Assembly: GCF_014841125.1 (NCBI RefSeq)
Contig: NZ_JACYTQ010000002.1
Coordinates: forward strand, 186,001-250,000
From: Echinicola arenosa
Lineage (GTDB): Bacteria > Bacteroidota > Bacteroidia > Cytophagales > Cyclobacteriaceae
Length of the DNA: 64,000 nucleotides
Direction of reading: 5' to 3'
Position 1 is the first letter of the stretch; each line of letters begins with the position of its first letter. The notes under the pieces are model-generated. The model had not been told where the DNA came from, searched no databases, and saw only the letters and a list, made by a program, of their open reading frames with translations. Below are positions 9,779-18,046 of this stretch, in pieces. Made by a program: the position numbers and the translations under genes.

Positions 9779-10270
9779 GCCTTTCTTCCTAGTAATTATA
9801 AAATCCTTTGAGTAATATCATCCTTCATAGTATTTAGATAGGAGATTTCTTTATATTAATCCATTTCCCAGACTCCTACCGTACAACTAATTGAATAATA
9901 CGTGAGGCATTTTTCAAAAATCATTAATCACTGAGCTTCAATTAACACTTCTTCAACATCAAAGTTATATATCACTCGTTTTAAATAGCTTACACTATTA
10001 GAACATACATTTATATATTTCACAGATTTACAAACACTTGAGTGACCAGTAGTACTCTTAAAACAAACGAGATCCTAAAAGGGGAACAAATATCAAGCAT
10101 AGCATCATTATTAATTAGCTAAAAAATTAGAAAAAGTGAATCATTCTTCACATAAACTAAATAGCATTACGAATCTTGATCTTATCACTTTCAAAATTTT
10201 ATAGAAAACCTAATCTCTTAGCCTGCCCACTCTATTAATATATGCAGTAAGTACTTCATATTTACTCTCC
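9779..10270. other. Intergenic stretch inside the sugar cluster
   Basis: About 490 AT-rich bases split the minus-strand sugar cluster into two units. A promoter for the GT fusion gene is expected here, but I could not locate a clear TTG/TAnnTTTG pair or any terminator hairpin. No coding frame is supported. Confidence 0.45.
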
Positions 10271-11458
10271 TTATTGAAACCTCTTAGCGACCTCTTCTCG
10301 GATTTCATCAAAAAATGGAGTTTTTCTTTCCTGAACACACTTAGCAGCATACAGGTATAGGGCAGCACTCCAACTTTGCCAATCTTGCCCACAAGGAAGA
10401 TCATCTATTGACCTTACCCATTCATTAAATCCAAAGGGTAATTTACTGTCCTTGGATTTTTTAATCATATGAGTAAGACTTACCAGTTTCGTTTCGGCTA
10501 GTTCGTATTGATGAGCGGCTACGAGTGAACTTACATAGATACTGCATACAAAAGGCCAAATCCCTCCATTATGGTACTCACCGGGCATGTTATATTTGCT
10601 GTATCTGGAGTGCCAGTCAGGGTCTCCCGGTTCAATAAAAGGAAAGAAATTAGGAGGTAGGTCTGATGTCTGCTTCCCTTCATTTTTTTGTATTTGGCAC
10701 CATTTTTCAATCCATTCAATAATTGCTGAGGCCCTTTTTAATGATGCTATTCCTGATAAAATCGCCAAGCTATTGCCCAAAAGATCAAATCGGTCACTCC
10801 GGAAAACTTTATATCTCCACAATGAATAATAAGGAGGATTTTCCCATAATAATCTTCCAACACCACCCAATTCACTATTTTTGTCCAAATTAAGAAACCT
10901 TATCTCTTTGAAAAGTTTCGAAGCCCTTTCTCTACACCCCAAAAGCATCAGGAAACTAAATACCAGGGTATTTACAAACAATCCATAACCAATCACCCAC
11001 TGTTCATCCCGCCAATCACTGGTAGGCAGTTGGGCGACAAGGTATTCATCATTGGGACTCTGATATTCCATCCATGTCAAGGACTTTTTAACTGCCTTTT
11101 CTAAGAACAGAGGTTCTCCAACTATCCTTCTGAAAACACTAACGCCCAATAAAAATAACGGAGTGGTATCACTTGCCCCTTTATTATCCACTTCGTGGAC
11201 CAATGAAGGAATGTGACCTTTGGGAGATTGGTTTTGGGCAAGCTTCTCCAGTACCTTTCTGGTACTTTTTATCAACTTCTCATTTCCTGACACGCCAACT
11301 CCTAAAATTGAAAGCATAAGATCCCTAGTATAGGGCTCAGGATAACCAAACCCAGCTGTTCTTGGCAGTCCCAAAAAAGGGCCTTCAGTATTATATAGAA
11401 GAACACTCACAGCTGCTTTCTTTGCTTCTTCAATTAATTTGGTGTTTTCATAATCCAC
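10271..11458 (-). CDS. GH100-like (alpha/alpha)6-barrel glycosidase
   Basis: A 395-residue cytoplasmic protein without a signal peptide. Motifs resemble the neutral/alkaline invertase family GH100 and related amylo-glucosidase-like toroids: EPYTRDLMLSILG (residues about 41-53), TSDWRDEQWVIGYGLFVN (about 146-163), YHNGGIWPFVCSIYVSSL (about 300-317), and QDWQSWSAALYLYAAKCV near the C-terminus. YTRD and the HNGG-WP box match GH100 landmarks. The chosen start is a GTG at 11456-11458, nine bases after the upstream GT4 stop. Linkage to glycosyltransferases suggests it cleaves or processes their product; a sucrose invertase role is possible but not supported by context. Confidence 0.7.
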   Translation of the reverse strand: MDYENTKLIEEAKKAAVSVLLYNTEGPFLGLPRTAGFGYPEPYTRDLMLSILGVGVSGNEKLIKSTRKVLEKLAQNQSPKGHIPSLVHEVDNKGASDTTPLFLLGVSVFRRIVGEPLFLEKAVKKSLTWMEYQSPNDEYLVAQLPTSDWRDEQWVIGYGLFVNTLVFSFLMLLGCRERASKLFKEIRFLNLDKNSELGGVGRLLWENPPYYSLWRYKVFRSDRFDLLGNSLAILSGIASLKRASAIIEWIEKWCQIQKNEGKQTSDLPPNFFPFIEPGDPDWHSRYSKYNMPGEYHNGGIWPFVCSIYVSSLVAAHQYELAETKLVSLTHMIKKSKDSKLPFGFNEWVRSIDDLPCGQDWQSWSAALYLYAAKCVQERKTPFFDEIREEVAKRFQ

Positions 11459-11466
11459 GTCTTCTC

Positions 11467-12609
11467 TTAATTAATACCTAACCTATCTTGAACAATCTTT
11501 ACAAATTTTCGAGCCACTACACGGTAATCAAAATTAGTTACTATATGCTGCCTCGCCCTTTCTCCTATTTTATCCCGCAAAACCTTATTGTTCATTAGTC
11601 TCAATAAATACTTAGCGATATCATTCACATCTGCTCTATAATCGACCACTCTTGGGCTTGCAAATACCTCTATATGCGGTTCTTCATAACCAGACTCGAT
11701 ACCCAGCACAGCTTCATTGATTTCAATTTCTTGCGCCACCCTTGCCAAAAAACCTGTTTTATTATGCACAATCGTGTCCAACATTCCCATAGCCTTAATA
11801 CCAACCACAGGCTTTTTGCACGCTCCAGCTTCAACTTGTGGCATGCCAAACCCCTCCAATCTAGAGGGAGCAGCATAAATATCACATGCTGCGATCAGAT
11901 AAGGCATGAAATTTCGAGAAACCGTATTAGTGACATATTGGACTCTCTTTTCGATCCCCAATAATCCCGAAAGCTCTTGATCAACTACATTCTGAAGATT
12001 AGTTCTTTCCTGAGGCCATACTTTACATATATATTTCCAGTCGGAGACTTCATTTTCAATAATAGCCAGTGCTTTCATAACCTCTTGAGCCCCTTTTGAT
12101 GTGGCATCCCCTCCAACAGTCAAGATCATCAATTGATCTGGGGATACTCCAAGAGCCTTTCTGATGGCCAAAACCTTTTCATCATCTGCCTTAACTGGAC
12201 AAAATACATCCGTCTTACATCCCACAGGCAAAACTTCGATATTCTCGCCTTTTATGCCATCACGAATATACATCTGCTTGACCCAGTTTGAAGTGACCAA
12301 AATTAAAGGAAGCTTATTTAAAACCTCCCGATAATTGCCAATAAAGCCATCAGCTACTAGCCATGGAACGGCCAATAGTCCATGCAAATTAGGTTGAATA
12401 ACTATATCCTGAATATATCCCCAATATCCTATTCCCACCACAATATCTGGTTTAAACCACTGATAATACCACTCTTTCTCCTGTGATGATTGAAAATGGA
12501 CAGCATGAGCATCTATGCCTATCTCCAACAGACCTTGATACAACAAATCACCTTGGGTAGAAAGTCCTCCAGGAGAGGGAGGATAATCATATAACACTAA
12601 TACCTTCAT
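11467..12609 (-). CDS. Glycosyltransferase family 4 (GT-B fold)
   Basis: A 380-residue cytosolic GT4 protein. It starts MKVLVLYDYPPSPGGLSTQG (the Pro/Gly-rich nucleotide loop), has TVGGDATSKGAQEVMKAL near residue 165, and SRLEGFGMPQVEAGACKKPVVG with the E-x7-E pair near residue 255. Its 5' end overlaps the PIG-L deacetylase gene by 23 bases, and the GH100-like gene follows after eight bases, so the three form an operon. It presumably transfers a hexose from a nucleotide sugar. The pairing with a deacetylase raises an N-acetylhexosamine-containing product as one possibility. Confidence 0.88.
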   Translation of the reverse strand: MKVLVLYDYPPSPGGLSTQGDLLYQGLLEIGIDAHAVHFQSSQEKEWYYQWFKPDIVVGIGYWGYIQDIVIQPNLHGLLAVPWLVADGFIGNYREVLNKLPLILVTSNWVKQMYIRDGIKGENIEVLPVGCKTDVFCPVKADDEKVLAIRKALGVSPDQLMILTVGGDATSKGAQEVMKALAIIENEVSDWKYICKVWPQERTNLQNVVDQELSGLLGIEKRVQYVTNTVSRNFMPYLIAACDIYAAPSRLEGFGMPQVEAGACKKPVVGIKAMGMLDTIVHNKTGFLARVAQEIEINEAVLGIESGYEEPHIEVFASPRVVDYRADVNDIAKYLLRLMNNKVLRDKIGERARQHIVTNFDYRVVARKFVKIVQDRLGIN

Positions 12610-13252
12610 CTCTTTGTTTGTTTAACCATTTGACAGCATCCTCAGCATTAAGAAAACACCAAAAAGCTTCCGTCCAACTACATGCCTTAAACTCCCAGCT
12701 TTCATGGGAAAAACCATATACACCACTGATTAAAGCCCGCTTTGCTTTGAATACACTTCCTCCAAGGTGTAAGTGAAGATAGGCATCTGGAATAGGTTTA
12801 GGCACATGACGCTTGTTGTTGTCATGGTAGGCAAAAAGCCACAATTCATCGGTCTTGATACGCTTCTCTTCCCATAATTTTATAACTGATTTACCGATTT
12901 CTTCATGCCTAAGATGCTGGGTATATTCGCCGAAAGGACTATGAGAAAAAAACAAATCCATTGGTTTAGAAGACAATAAGTTCACAATAGTATTTTCAAG
13001 TAAATTTGAATCTAATGGTTCTTGATCGGGGCCATCGTCAAGATTAGCCATTACGCCCTTGGCACCAAACACTTCAAGAGCTCGATAAAATTTAGGTGCC
13101 CGGTCTCCATCATTTGCCCTACAAAGACAAATGATGGTCCAGTTCCATTCAGGATTTTCTAATATTAATCCTCCTATCCAAATGGTCTCATCATCTGGGT
13201 GAGCCACCAGGACTGTGGCATTTATTTCTTTTGGATAGTTCTTACTTTTCAT
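12587..13252 (-). CDS. PIG-L/LmbE-family zinc deacetylase
   Basis: A 221-residue cytoplasmic protein with the hallmark VAHPDDE motif; His18, Asp20/Asp21 are the expected zinc ligand and catalytic base, and HLRHEEIG about residue 120 supplies the third zinc-ligand His. Family members remove N-acetyl groups from GlcNAc-type sugars (for example in GPI-anchor, mycothiol and bacillithiol biosynthesis). It is the first gene of a minus-strand operon and overlaps the following GT4. Against a bacillithiol role, the GT4 lacks the BshA-type N-terminus and no BshC-like gene is present. The substrate is more likely a glycan intermediate of this cluster. Confidence 0.85.
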   Translation of the reverse strand: MKSKNYPKEINATVLVAHPDDETIWIGGLILENPEWNWTIICLCRANDGDRAPKFYRALEVFGAKGVMANLDDGPDQEPLDSNLLENTIVNLLSSKPMDLFFSHSPFGEYTQHLRHEEIGKSVIKLWEEKRIKTDELWLFAYHDNNKRHVPKPIPDAYLHLHLGGSVFKAKRALISGVYGFSHESWEFKACSWTEAFWCFLNAEDAVKWLNKQRDEGISVI

Positions 13253-13579
13253 TCATTTCCCTCCTAATATGATAGGTTTATAAATATTAAGAACATTAAC
13301 TCTATGATGAAAGCATTGCACCAAAGTCTCCCGTCTTTGGTTTTTAAATGATATTCTTCAATAGAATTATACCTAGAATGAATATCACAACATCACGTCG
13401 AAAAAAATTGTGACTGCTCTATTGAGCCAGTTATTTTTGACCTTCATTCATCAAAAGCACTGTTTTGGGTAGTTAATCAAATCAGAATAGCAATGTAGAT
13501 CATGCAAAGTAGTAGAGCCATTCTCTACTACTCTACTCAGAAGCGTTTATCATCCATAGATTTGATTATGATAGCAGGG
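13253..13579. other. Intergenic stretch upstream of the PIG-L operon
   Basis: About 330 bases that should contain the promoter of the PIG-L operon on the minus strand. I found no convincing promoter pair, RNA gene or frame. Confidence 0.4.
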
Positions 13580-13702
13580 CTAGATTTCTTTATTCTCTTT
13601 TTCCCTTCTCTTGGCTTCTTTTGCAGCCCTCTTTTCTTTTAAACTTTTAACTGGCTGCTTTTTATCTGATTTCGGTTTACTATTTTTTTCTTTAGACATC
13701 AT
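13580..13702 (-). CDS. Lysine-rich 40-residue small protein
   Basis: A short frame with start at 13700-13702 (a second ATG follows directly at 13697-13699) and stop TAG at 13580-13582. The product has 40 residues, begins MMSKEKNSKPKSDKKQ and ends RREKENKEI, with a central PVKSLKEKRAAKEAKR. It is strongly basic, lacks hydrophobic segments and is probably disordered at its N-terminus with a helix in the middle. Similar tiny SLKEKRAAKxAKR proteins occur, as I recall, in many Bacteroidota. Function is unknown; ribosome or nucleic-acid association would fit the charge but is inference. Confidence 0.6.
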   Translation of the reverse strand: MMSKEKNSKPKSDKKQPVKSLKEKRAAKEAKRREKENKEI

Positions 13703-14180
13703 ATTTGATTTTAGTAGACAAATTTATCTTACTAAGAAATCTATAAATATCTCATTTAATAAACCTTACAGTAAAAATAATAAACTTGCATATATCACAC
13801 ATCCCACACCGACATAAGCGATTGATTATTTAACAGTTCTTTAGCCATCAGTGGATAATCACCTTTATTCATCCTTTCAAACAGACCGTAATAAATCTTT
13901 GTACAGTACTATACCTTCTATTAAGATTCTACTCAGAAATGTTAAAGGGAATATCTATCCCCGTCAGAACTAAAAATGTTTCCGGACTACCTTTGTATAA
14001 ACTGCTACCATTTCAGCAACAGGCTATGGAAGCAATATTCCAAAAGTTTCAGTAAATGAAATACCAGAGAATTGGCAAGGACTTTTTCACAGGGGAGAGA
14101 TTGGGCTTTAAAACAGTTTTGTTTTCGAAAATAGAAATTAAATCATCAGAAAAGTATAACGCAATAACCGCTTTTGTGCC
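13703..14180. other. Intergenic stretch without a supported gene
   Basis: About 480 bases between the AraC gene and the small Lys-rich gene. I see only short chance frames and no repeat or hairpin of note. Confidence 0.45.
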
Positions 14181-14741
14181 TTATAAATTTTCCAGATTCT
14201 GATTCCGCTTTTGTTTTAATTTCTTATAGTACGAAGGAGTAAGACCTGTTACTTTCTTAAATTGATTGGAAAGATGGGCAGCACTACTATAATGCAATTT
14301 ATAGGAAATTTCCGAAAGACTTAATTCATCATATAGCAACAATTCTTTCACCCTTTCGACCTTGTGGAGAATAATAAATTGCTGTATAGTTACTCCTTTT
14401 ACTTCTGAAAAAGTATTGGCTAGGTAGGTATAGTCATAACCCAACTTCTCGCTTATATAGTCCGAATAATTGGTTTTAGGCAACTCATCGTCATAATGAA
14501 CCATCTCGATTATTAGATTTTTTATTTTTTCAATGAGTATACTCTTTTTGTCCTCTAATAATTCTAATCCAGATTTTAATAAATTCTTCCCGAATTGGCG
14601 CCGCTGTTCCGCTGACATTTTCTCACGAAGTTCTATGGTACCTAACTCGACCAAAAAATGTTGAAACCCTAATTTTTTAAGTTCTTCCTTCACCATCATT
14701 TTACATCGTAAGCTGACCATATATTTGATATAGAGTTTCAT
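14181..14741 (-). CDS. AraC-family transcriptional regulator with HMA-like N-terminus
   Basis: A 186-residue protein. The C-terminal half (about residues 85-178) is an AraC-type double helix-turn-helix: SDYISEKLGYDYTYLANTFSEVKG for the first helix pair, ERVKELLLYDELSLSEISYKLHYSS and AHLSNQFKKVTGLTPSYYKKL for the second, with the family GLTPSYYK end. The N-terminus reads MKLYIKYMVSLRCKMMVKEELKKLG, shaped like a heavy-metal-associated (HMA) beta-alpha start but with one Cys instead of CxxC. I use the ATG at 14739-14741; a GTG at 14750 would add three residues. It is not obviously tied to a neighbouring operon, although the zinc island follows. Confidence 0.85.
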   Translation of the reverse strand: MKLYIKYMVSLRCKMMVKEELKKLGFQHFLVELGTIELREKMSAEQRRQFGKNLLKSGLELLEDKKSILIEKIKNLIIEMVHYDDELPKTNYSDYISEKLGYDYTYLANTFSEVKGVTIQQFIILHKVERVKELLLYDELSLSEISYKLHYSSAAHLSNQFKKVTGLTPSYYKKLKQKRNQNLENL

Positions 14742-15207
14742 TCTTTCCACTTATGCGTATAATAATGAACGGATACTGAAATGGACTAGTTATACTAAAG
14801 TATTAAAATTCCATCTTTCAAAAATTTATCCCCCTTGTTTCTTTTAATATTTACAGTTAGACCAACTTTTTAACATCATTTTTCACAATATATAATACCA
14901 CATTAATTATAAATGTATATCCACAATTGCACCAGTAAAGGTTAAAAGCGAGTCGAAATGTTCGTTTTGATTAAAATATCAACTGCTTCGGTCTTCAGGC
15001 TTCAAACTTCTGACCACTTAAAGTAAAGGATTTAAGGTTACTGGCATCATTGCGGATAATCAGATTCTATTATTTAACCGTCAACCAAACTATACTATTT
15101 GTTTTAAAATTCTGCTTGAATAGATTAGTCTCAAGACAACAAGTTCTTATTAAAACGTCTTGAATCTAACTACTAAATGAATTGAAGGTTCAAACAGGAA
15201 AAGATGA
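14742..15207. other. Intergenic stretch without a supported gene
   Basis: About 470 bases between the DUF4625 lipoprotein and the AraC gene. No frame, RNA gene or obvious terminator is visible. Confidence 0.45.
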
Positions 15208-15672
15208 TTATTCAATCTTAATACTCAACCCCTGCAAGGTCTGCCATCCCTCCTGATCTGTCAGGCGGATCATGAAATGATAATCGCCAGGATCTATATC
15301 AGCAGGAATTTCGATTTCAGCGGTACCCACATATTCTGTCAAACCCTCAGGAATAGTAAATGTCTGAATCAACAACAGCGGATTCACCGGCGTTTTGATC
15401 GGATCCTCATTGCAGCTATTCACCTCTGTACTATGGGTATGGTGATCAAAATTGTGATGAATATCCAAACTATAACTTCCCAACTCCACATTGTCTGAGA
15501 AATATGCCTTGAACTCCAAAGTTGTCCCCCGCTCAATTACGCTGCATTGCAGAGGAAATGAATCATCCTCTACCAGTATCTCCGGATATTCTGTATCAAT
15601 CAGGGGCTTTTCATCCTCCCCACAGGAAGCAAGAAAAATCATCATTAAAATAAATAGTCGCCAATTTTTCAT
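15208..15672 (-). CDS. DUF4625-type lipoprotein, zinc-regulon partner of the TonB receptor
   Basis: A 154-residue lipoprotein: signal MKNWRLFILMMIF followed by the lipobox LASC, so the mature protein is tethered to a membrane facing the periplasm or the surface. The domain matches the beta-sandwich DUF4625 pattern of the larger lipoprotein at 18830: YPEILVEDDSF, RGTTLEFKAYFSDN, SYSLDIHHNFDHHTHS, and IPADIDPGDYHFMIRLTDQEGW. The DIHHNFDHHTHS segment has five His and could bind zinc. It overlaps the 3' end of the TonB receptor gene if the upstream ATG at 15699 is used; the ATG at 15672 gives the cleaner signal. It probably captures zinc or helps load the receptor; this is inference. Confidence 0.78.
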   Translation of the reverse strand: MKNWRLFILMMIFLASCGEDEKPLIDTEYPEILVEDDSFPLQCSVIERGTTLEFKAYFSDNVELGSYSLDIHHNFDHHTHSTEVNSCNEDPIKTPVNPLLLIQTFTIPEGLTEYVGTAEIEIPADIDPGDYHFMIRLTDQEGWQTLQGLSIKIE

Positions 15673-15688
15673 ATTATTCGATTGGATT

Positions 15689-17932
15689 TTAGAATTCATA
15701 ACTTAAGGATACACTGATATTCCTGCCGGCTTCTGGCAAATTGATCAGTCGATAGAAACTCGTGTGGTTCAGGTATCGGGTATTGAAGAGATTTTGGACT
15801 TGAAGGTCAGTCTGGATTTCCTGTCCGAAAACCGAAATAGCCGATCCGGCCCGTAGATTCACCAACTGATAGCCTGGGGTTACTTTCTCAGGAGGCACAA
15901 TGTTTTCCTGTCTGGCGGTAGCTCTGAAATCCACTGCGAAGTAAGGATTACTGAAAAAACCTTCCGTCAAAGGCTTGTAGGTGGCATTGATAATCCCTGA
16001 TGTAGGCGGTGAAAAAGGCAAGGTAAATCCTTGCTTGTCTCCTGACTTCTGCTCGCTGTACACATATTCTCCCAGCAACTCAAAACTCCATTTCGAATTC
16101 AACTGATACAATGCACTCAGTTCGGCTCCGTAGCGCAAAACTTCCGCCTGAGTATAGTTGAAAACCTGATTTCCGGCACCATAGAGCACATCCATTTCGG
16201 CAGTAGGGTTGAGGTAAATGTAATTGGAGAAATAATTCACAAAGGGACTAAAGGAAAGCAGCCACTTTTCTTTCTTCAACTCCCCTCCAAGGTCAAGTTG
16301 CAGGGAACGCTCAGGATCTAAGTTTGCGTTGCCCCGCTCATAGCGGAAATAGTGATAATTCACCCCATTTGCCGCCAACTCCTTCGCAATGGGCATGCGG
16401 AAACTGGTTCCAACATTTGCCTTCAGCACCAAATCTCCCGGATTATAATTCACCCCCACTGACCAAACCAAGCTGTTGAATTTACGCTGAAATTCCTCTG
16501 CCCTGAATAGGTAATCATCTTCAGTCGCTTGAGAAGCATCTTCCACACTCGGAAACCAATCCTGATATTCCTCCACATGGATCTGACTATGATCAAAGCG
16601 AAGGGCAGCTGTCAGTTGCCAAAGCGGAGTCAGTTTGTACTTATCGATCGCAAAAAAACCATAACTATATTGTTGAAATGCCGGAATCAAAAATCCCCAA
16701 CCGCCAATATCATTGTGCTGGTATTCACCACTGGCACCAAATCCCAGCTCATGTCGGTCCAAAAAAATTTCGTCTTTCACGTTTATGGAAAACACCTCTT
16801 TATCAAATGCCCGCTCCTGGTTCGACGGATAAAGCATCTCAGCCGGGTAGATGGCAGGCATATAGCCATGGTTGACATACTGGCTCCACTCCTTTCTGTC
16901 ATTTCTCTGATAGCCGAGATCCAGTTGGAGAAAATTTTTTCCGGCCGCATAGCTGACTTTATTGATCACTTTGGTATGCGTCACTTCCTGAAAAGGCAGA
17001 AGAATATCCCGACTGGAACGGTCATGAAGCCCCGTATCCACCTGCCTTGGCTCCAATCCGTGGGCATTGGCAAAGAAACCTGCTTTGGTACTTACTCTAC
17101 TCACTCCAAGTGTATTCCGGAAATTCTTCCCCAGAAATCCTACCCTAGTTGAAAAATCAAGTTCCTGCCCGGCAGAATTTCTGACTTGCCCCTCGTGTAA
17201 GGCTACACCAAAATCATAAACAAACACAGAGTCTGTAGGAACTCTAAAGTCCCCATAATCAGCCACTGTCAGCCTACCTTCGGCAAACCAGTTGTTTTTT
17301 CTGTAAAATACATTGGCTGAACCTCCAAACCAGCCATTGTTGGATCGGGCACCGAGCTCGACTGAACCCCCGAAACCATCTTCAGCTGGTGCCAGTTTTT
17401 CCCGGATATCGATCACTCCTCCTATCGCATCAGAACCATATTTGAAGGAAGCCGGACCTTTGATTATTTGAATCTGATCAGCGGCAAATTGATCCACTTC
17501 TAGCCCATGATCCGCTCCCCATTGTTGGCCTTCATGTTTAAGCCCATTTTCCACTACCATGACCTGATTGAACCCCAGTCCACGGATCAAAGGTTTGGAG
17601 GCTCCCGAACCTATTCCTATCATGCTGATACCTGGAATTCTTTCCAAAGACTTCATCAAACTCCCACTTCGGTTTTCCCGAATAAAATCTTGCTTGATCA
17701 GCTCTACATTGTTGGACTCCTCCCTTCTGATCATCTCTGCCTGATCAATGACCACCACCTCTTCGAGTTCTTGAATTCTGGGGAAAGTATCCAATTTAGC
17801 AGGAATAACAGTATCCCAACGCCTTTGAGCTTGCCCTTCAGTACTATCAAGATAAGTAGCTTCTAAAAGGCGCTGTTCTGGGACATAGCTAAAAGAAAGT
17901 AAACTAGTAACAAAGAGTAAAAGATAGGTCAT
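15689..17932 (-). CDS. TonB-dependent outer membrane receptor, probable zinc importer
   Basis: A 747-residue receptor from the ATG at 17930-17932, which gives a signal peptide MTYLLLFVTSLLSFSY; an upstream in-frame ATG at 17986 lies before the predicted transcription start and is unlikely. The plug domain (about residues 65-180) shows MKSLERIPGISMIGIG, KPLIRGLGFNQVMVVENG and IIKGPASFKYGSDAIGGVIDI. The remainder is a 22-strand-type barrel ending in a terminal Phe (SLSYEF). Its promoter carries Zur-type operator sites, and it is divergent from the regulator gene and followed by a His-rich lipoprotein. By analogy with ZnuD-type receptors it probably imports zinc or a zinc complex. Copper or a metallophore remain alternatives. 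Confidence 0.88.
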   Translation of the reverse strand: MTYLLLFVTSLLSFSYVPEQRLLEATYLDSTEGQAQRRWDTVIPAKLDTFPRIQELEEVVVIDQAEMIRREESNNVELIKQDFIRENRSGSLMKSLERIPGISMIGIGSGASKPLIRGLGFNQVMVVENGLKHEGQQWGADHGLEVDQFAADQIQIIKGPASFKYGSDAIGGVIDIREKLAPAEDGFGGSVELGARSNNGWFGGSANVFYRKNNWFAEGRLTVADYGDFRVPTDSVFVYDFGVALHEGQVRNSAGQELDFSTRVGFLGKNFRNTLGVSRVSTKAGFFANAHGLEPRQVDTGLHDRSSRDILLPFQEVTHTKVINKVSYAAGKNFLQLDLGYQRNDRKEWSQYVNHGYMPAIYPAEMLYPSNQERAFDKEVFSINVKDEIFLDRHELGFGASGEYQHNDIGGWGFLIPAFQQYSYGFFAIDKYKLTPLWQLTAALRFDHSQIHVEEYQDWFPSVEDASQATEDDYLFRAEEFQRKFNSLVWSVGVNYNPGDLVLKANVGTSFRMPIAKELAANGVNYHYFRYERGNANLDPERSLQLDLGGELKKEKWLLSFSPFVNYFSNYIYLNPTAEMDVLYGAGNQVFNYTQAEVLRYGAELSALYQLNSKWSFELLGEYVYSEQKSGDKQGFTLPFSPPTSGIINATYKPLTEGFFSNPYFAVDFRATARQENIVPPEKVTPGYQLVNLRAGSAISVFGQEIQTDLQVQNLFNTRYLNHTSFYRLINLPEAGRNISVSLSYEF

Positions 17933-17943
17933 GTGAAGTAAAA

Positions 17944-17958
17944 TGCAATTACATTGCA
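17944..17958. promoter_or_regulatory. Zur-box-like operator A (TonB receptor promoter)
   Basis: TGCAAT-TAC-ATTGCA is a perfect 6-3-6 inverted repeat. It overlaps the -7 element of the receptor promoter by two bases, so a bound regulator would block RNA polymerase. Sites of the same form recur at six further places in this island. Confidence 0.8.
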
Positions 17959-17986
17959 AATATACAAACACAACCACATGAAACAA
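17957..17986 (-). promoter_or_regulatory. Promoter of the TonB receptor
   Basis: On the minus strand, TTG (17984-17986), 19 bases, then TATATTTG (17957-17964) match the Bacteroidota consensus TTG-N19-21-TAnnTTTG exactly. Transcription would start near 17950, leaving a leader of about 18 bases to the ATG at 17932. Confidence 0.75.
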
Positions 17987-17993
17987 TGTTGCA
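17979..17993. promoter_or_regulatory. Imperfect Zur-box-like operator B
   Basis: TGAAAC-AAT-GTTGCA is a 6-3-6 repeat with one mismatched pair. It covers the TTG elements of both divergent promoters (receptor and regulator). Confidence 0.5.
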
Positions 17994-18019
17994 TTAAAAA
18001 ATAATGATTTTTATATTTG
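17989..18019 (+). promoter_or_regulatory. Promoter of the Fur-family regulator
   Basis: TTG (17989-17991), 20 bases, then TATATTTG (18012-18019) match the Bacteroidota consensus. The start site would fall near 18026, inside the large palindrome, giving short-leader, autoregulated expression. Confidence 0.75.
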
Positions 18020-18043
18020 CAATAGTATTGCAAATATAAAAAT
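18007..18043. promoter_or_regulatory. 37-bp perfect palindrome containing Zur-box-like operator C
   Basis: Centred on G18025, the arms 18007-18024 and 18026-18043 are exact reverse complements. The core at 18018-18032 is TGCAAT-AGT-ATTGCA. It covers the end of the -7 element and the start site of the regulator gene, and ends three bases before its ATG. This is the strongest operator of the set and points to autorepression. Confidence 0.85.
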
Positions 18044-18046
18044 ATA

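Noticed and set aside
11467-13252. Bacillithiol biosynthesis pair (BshA/BshB)
   Set aside because: A GT4 next to a PIG-L deacetylase suggested it, but the GT4 lacks the BshA-type N-terminus, BshC is absent and the operon carries further glycan enzymes.
16529-17152. 207-codon plus-strand frame inside the TonB receptor gene
   Set aside because: It is a shadow of the receptor; the translated product has no recognisable features.
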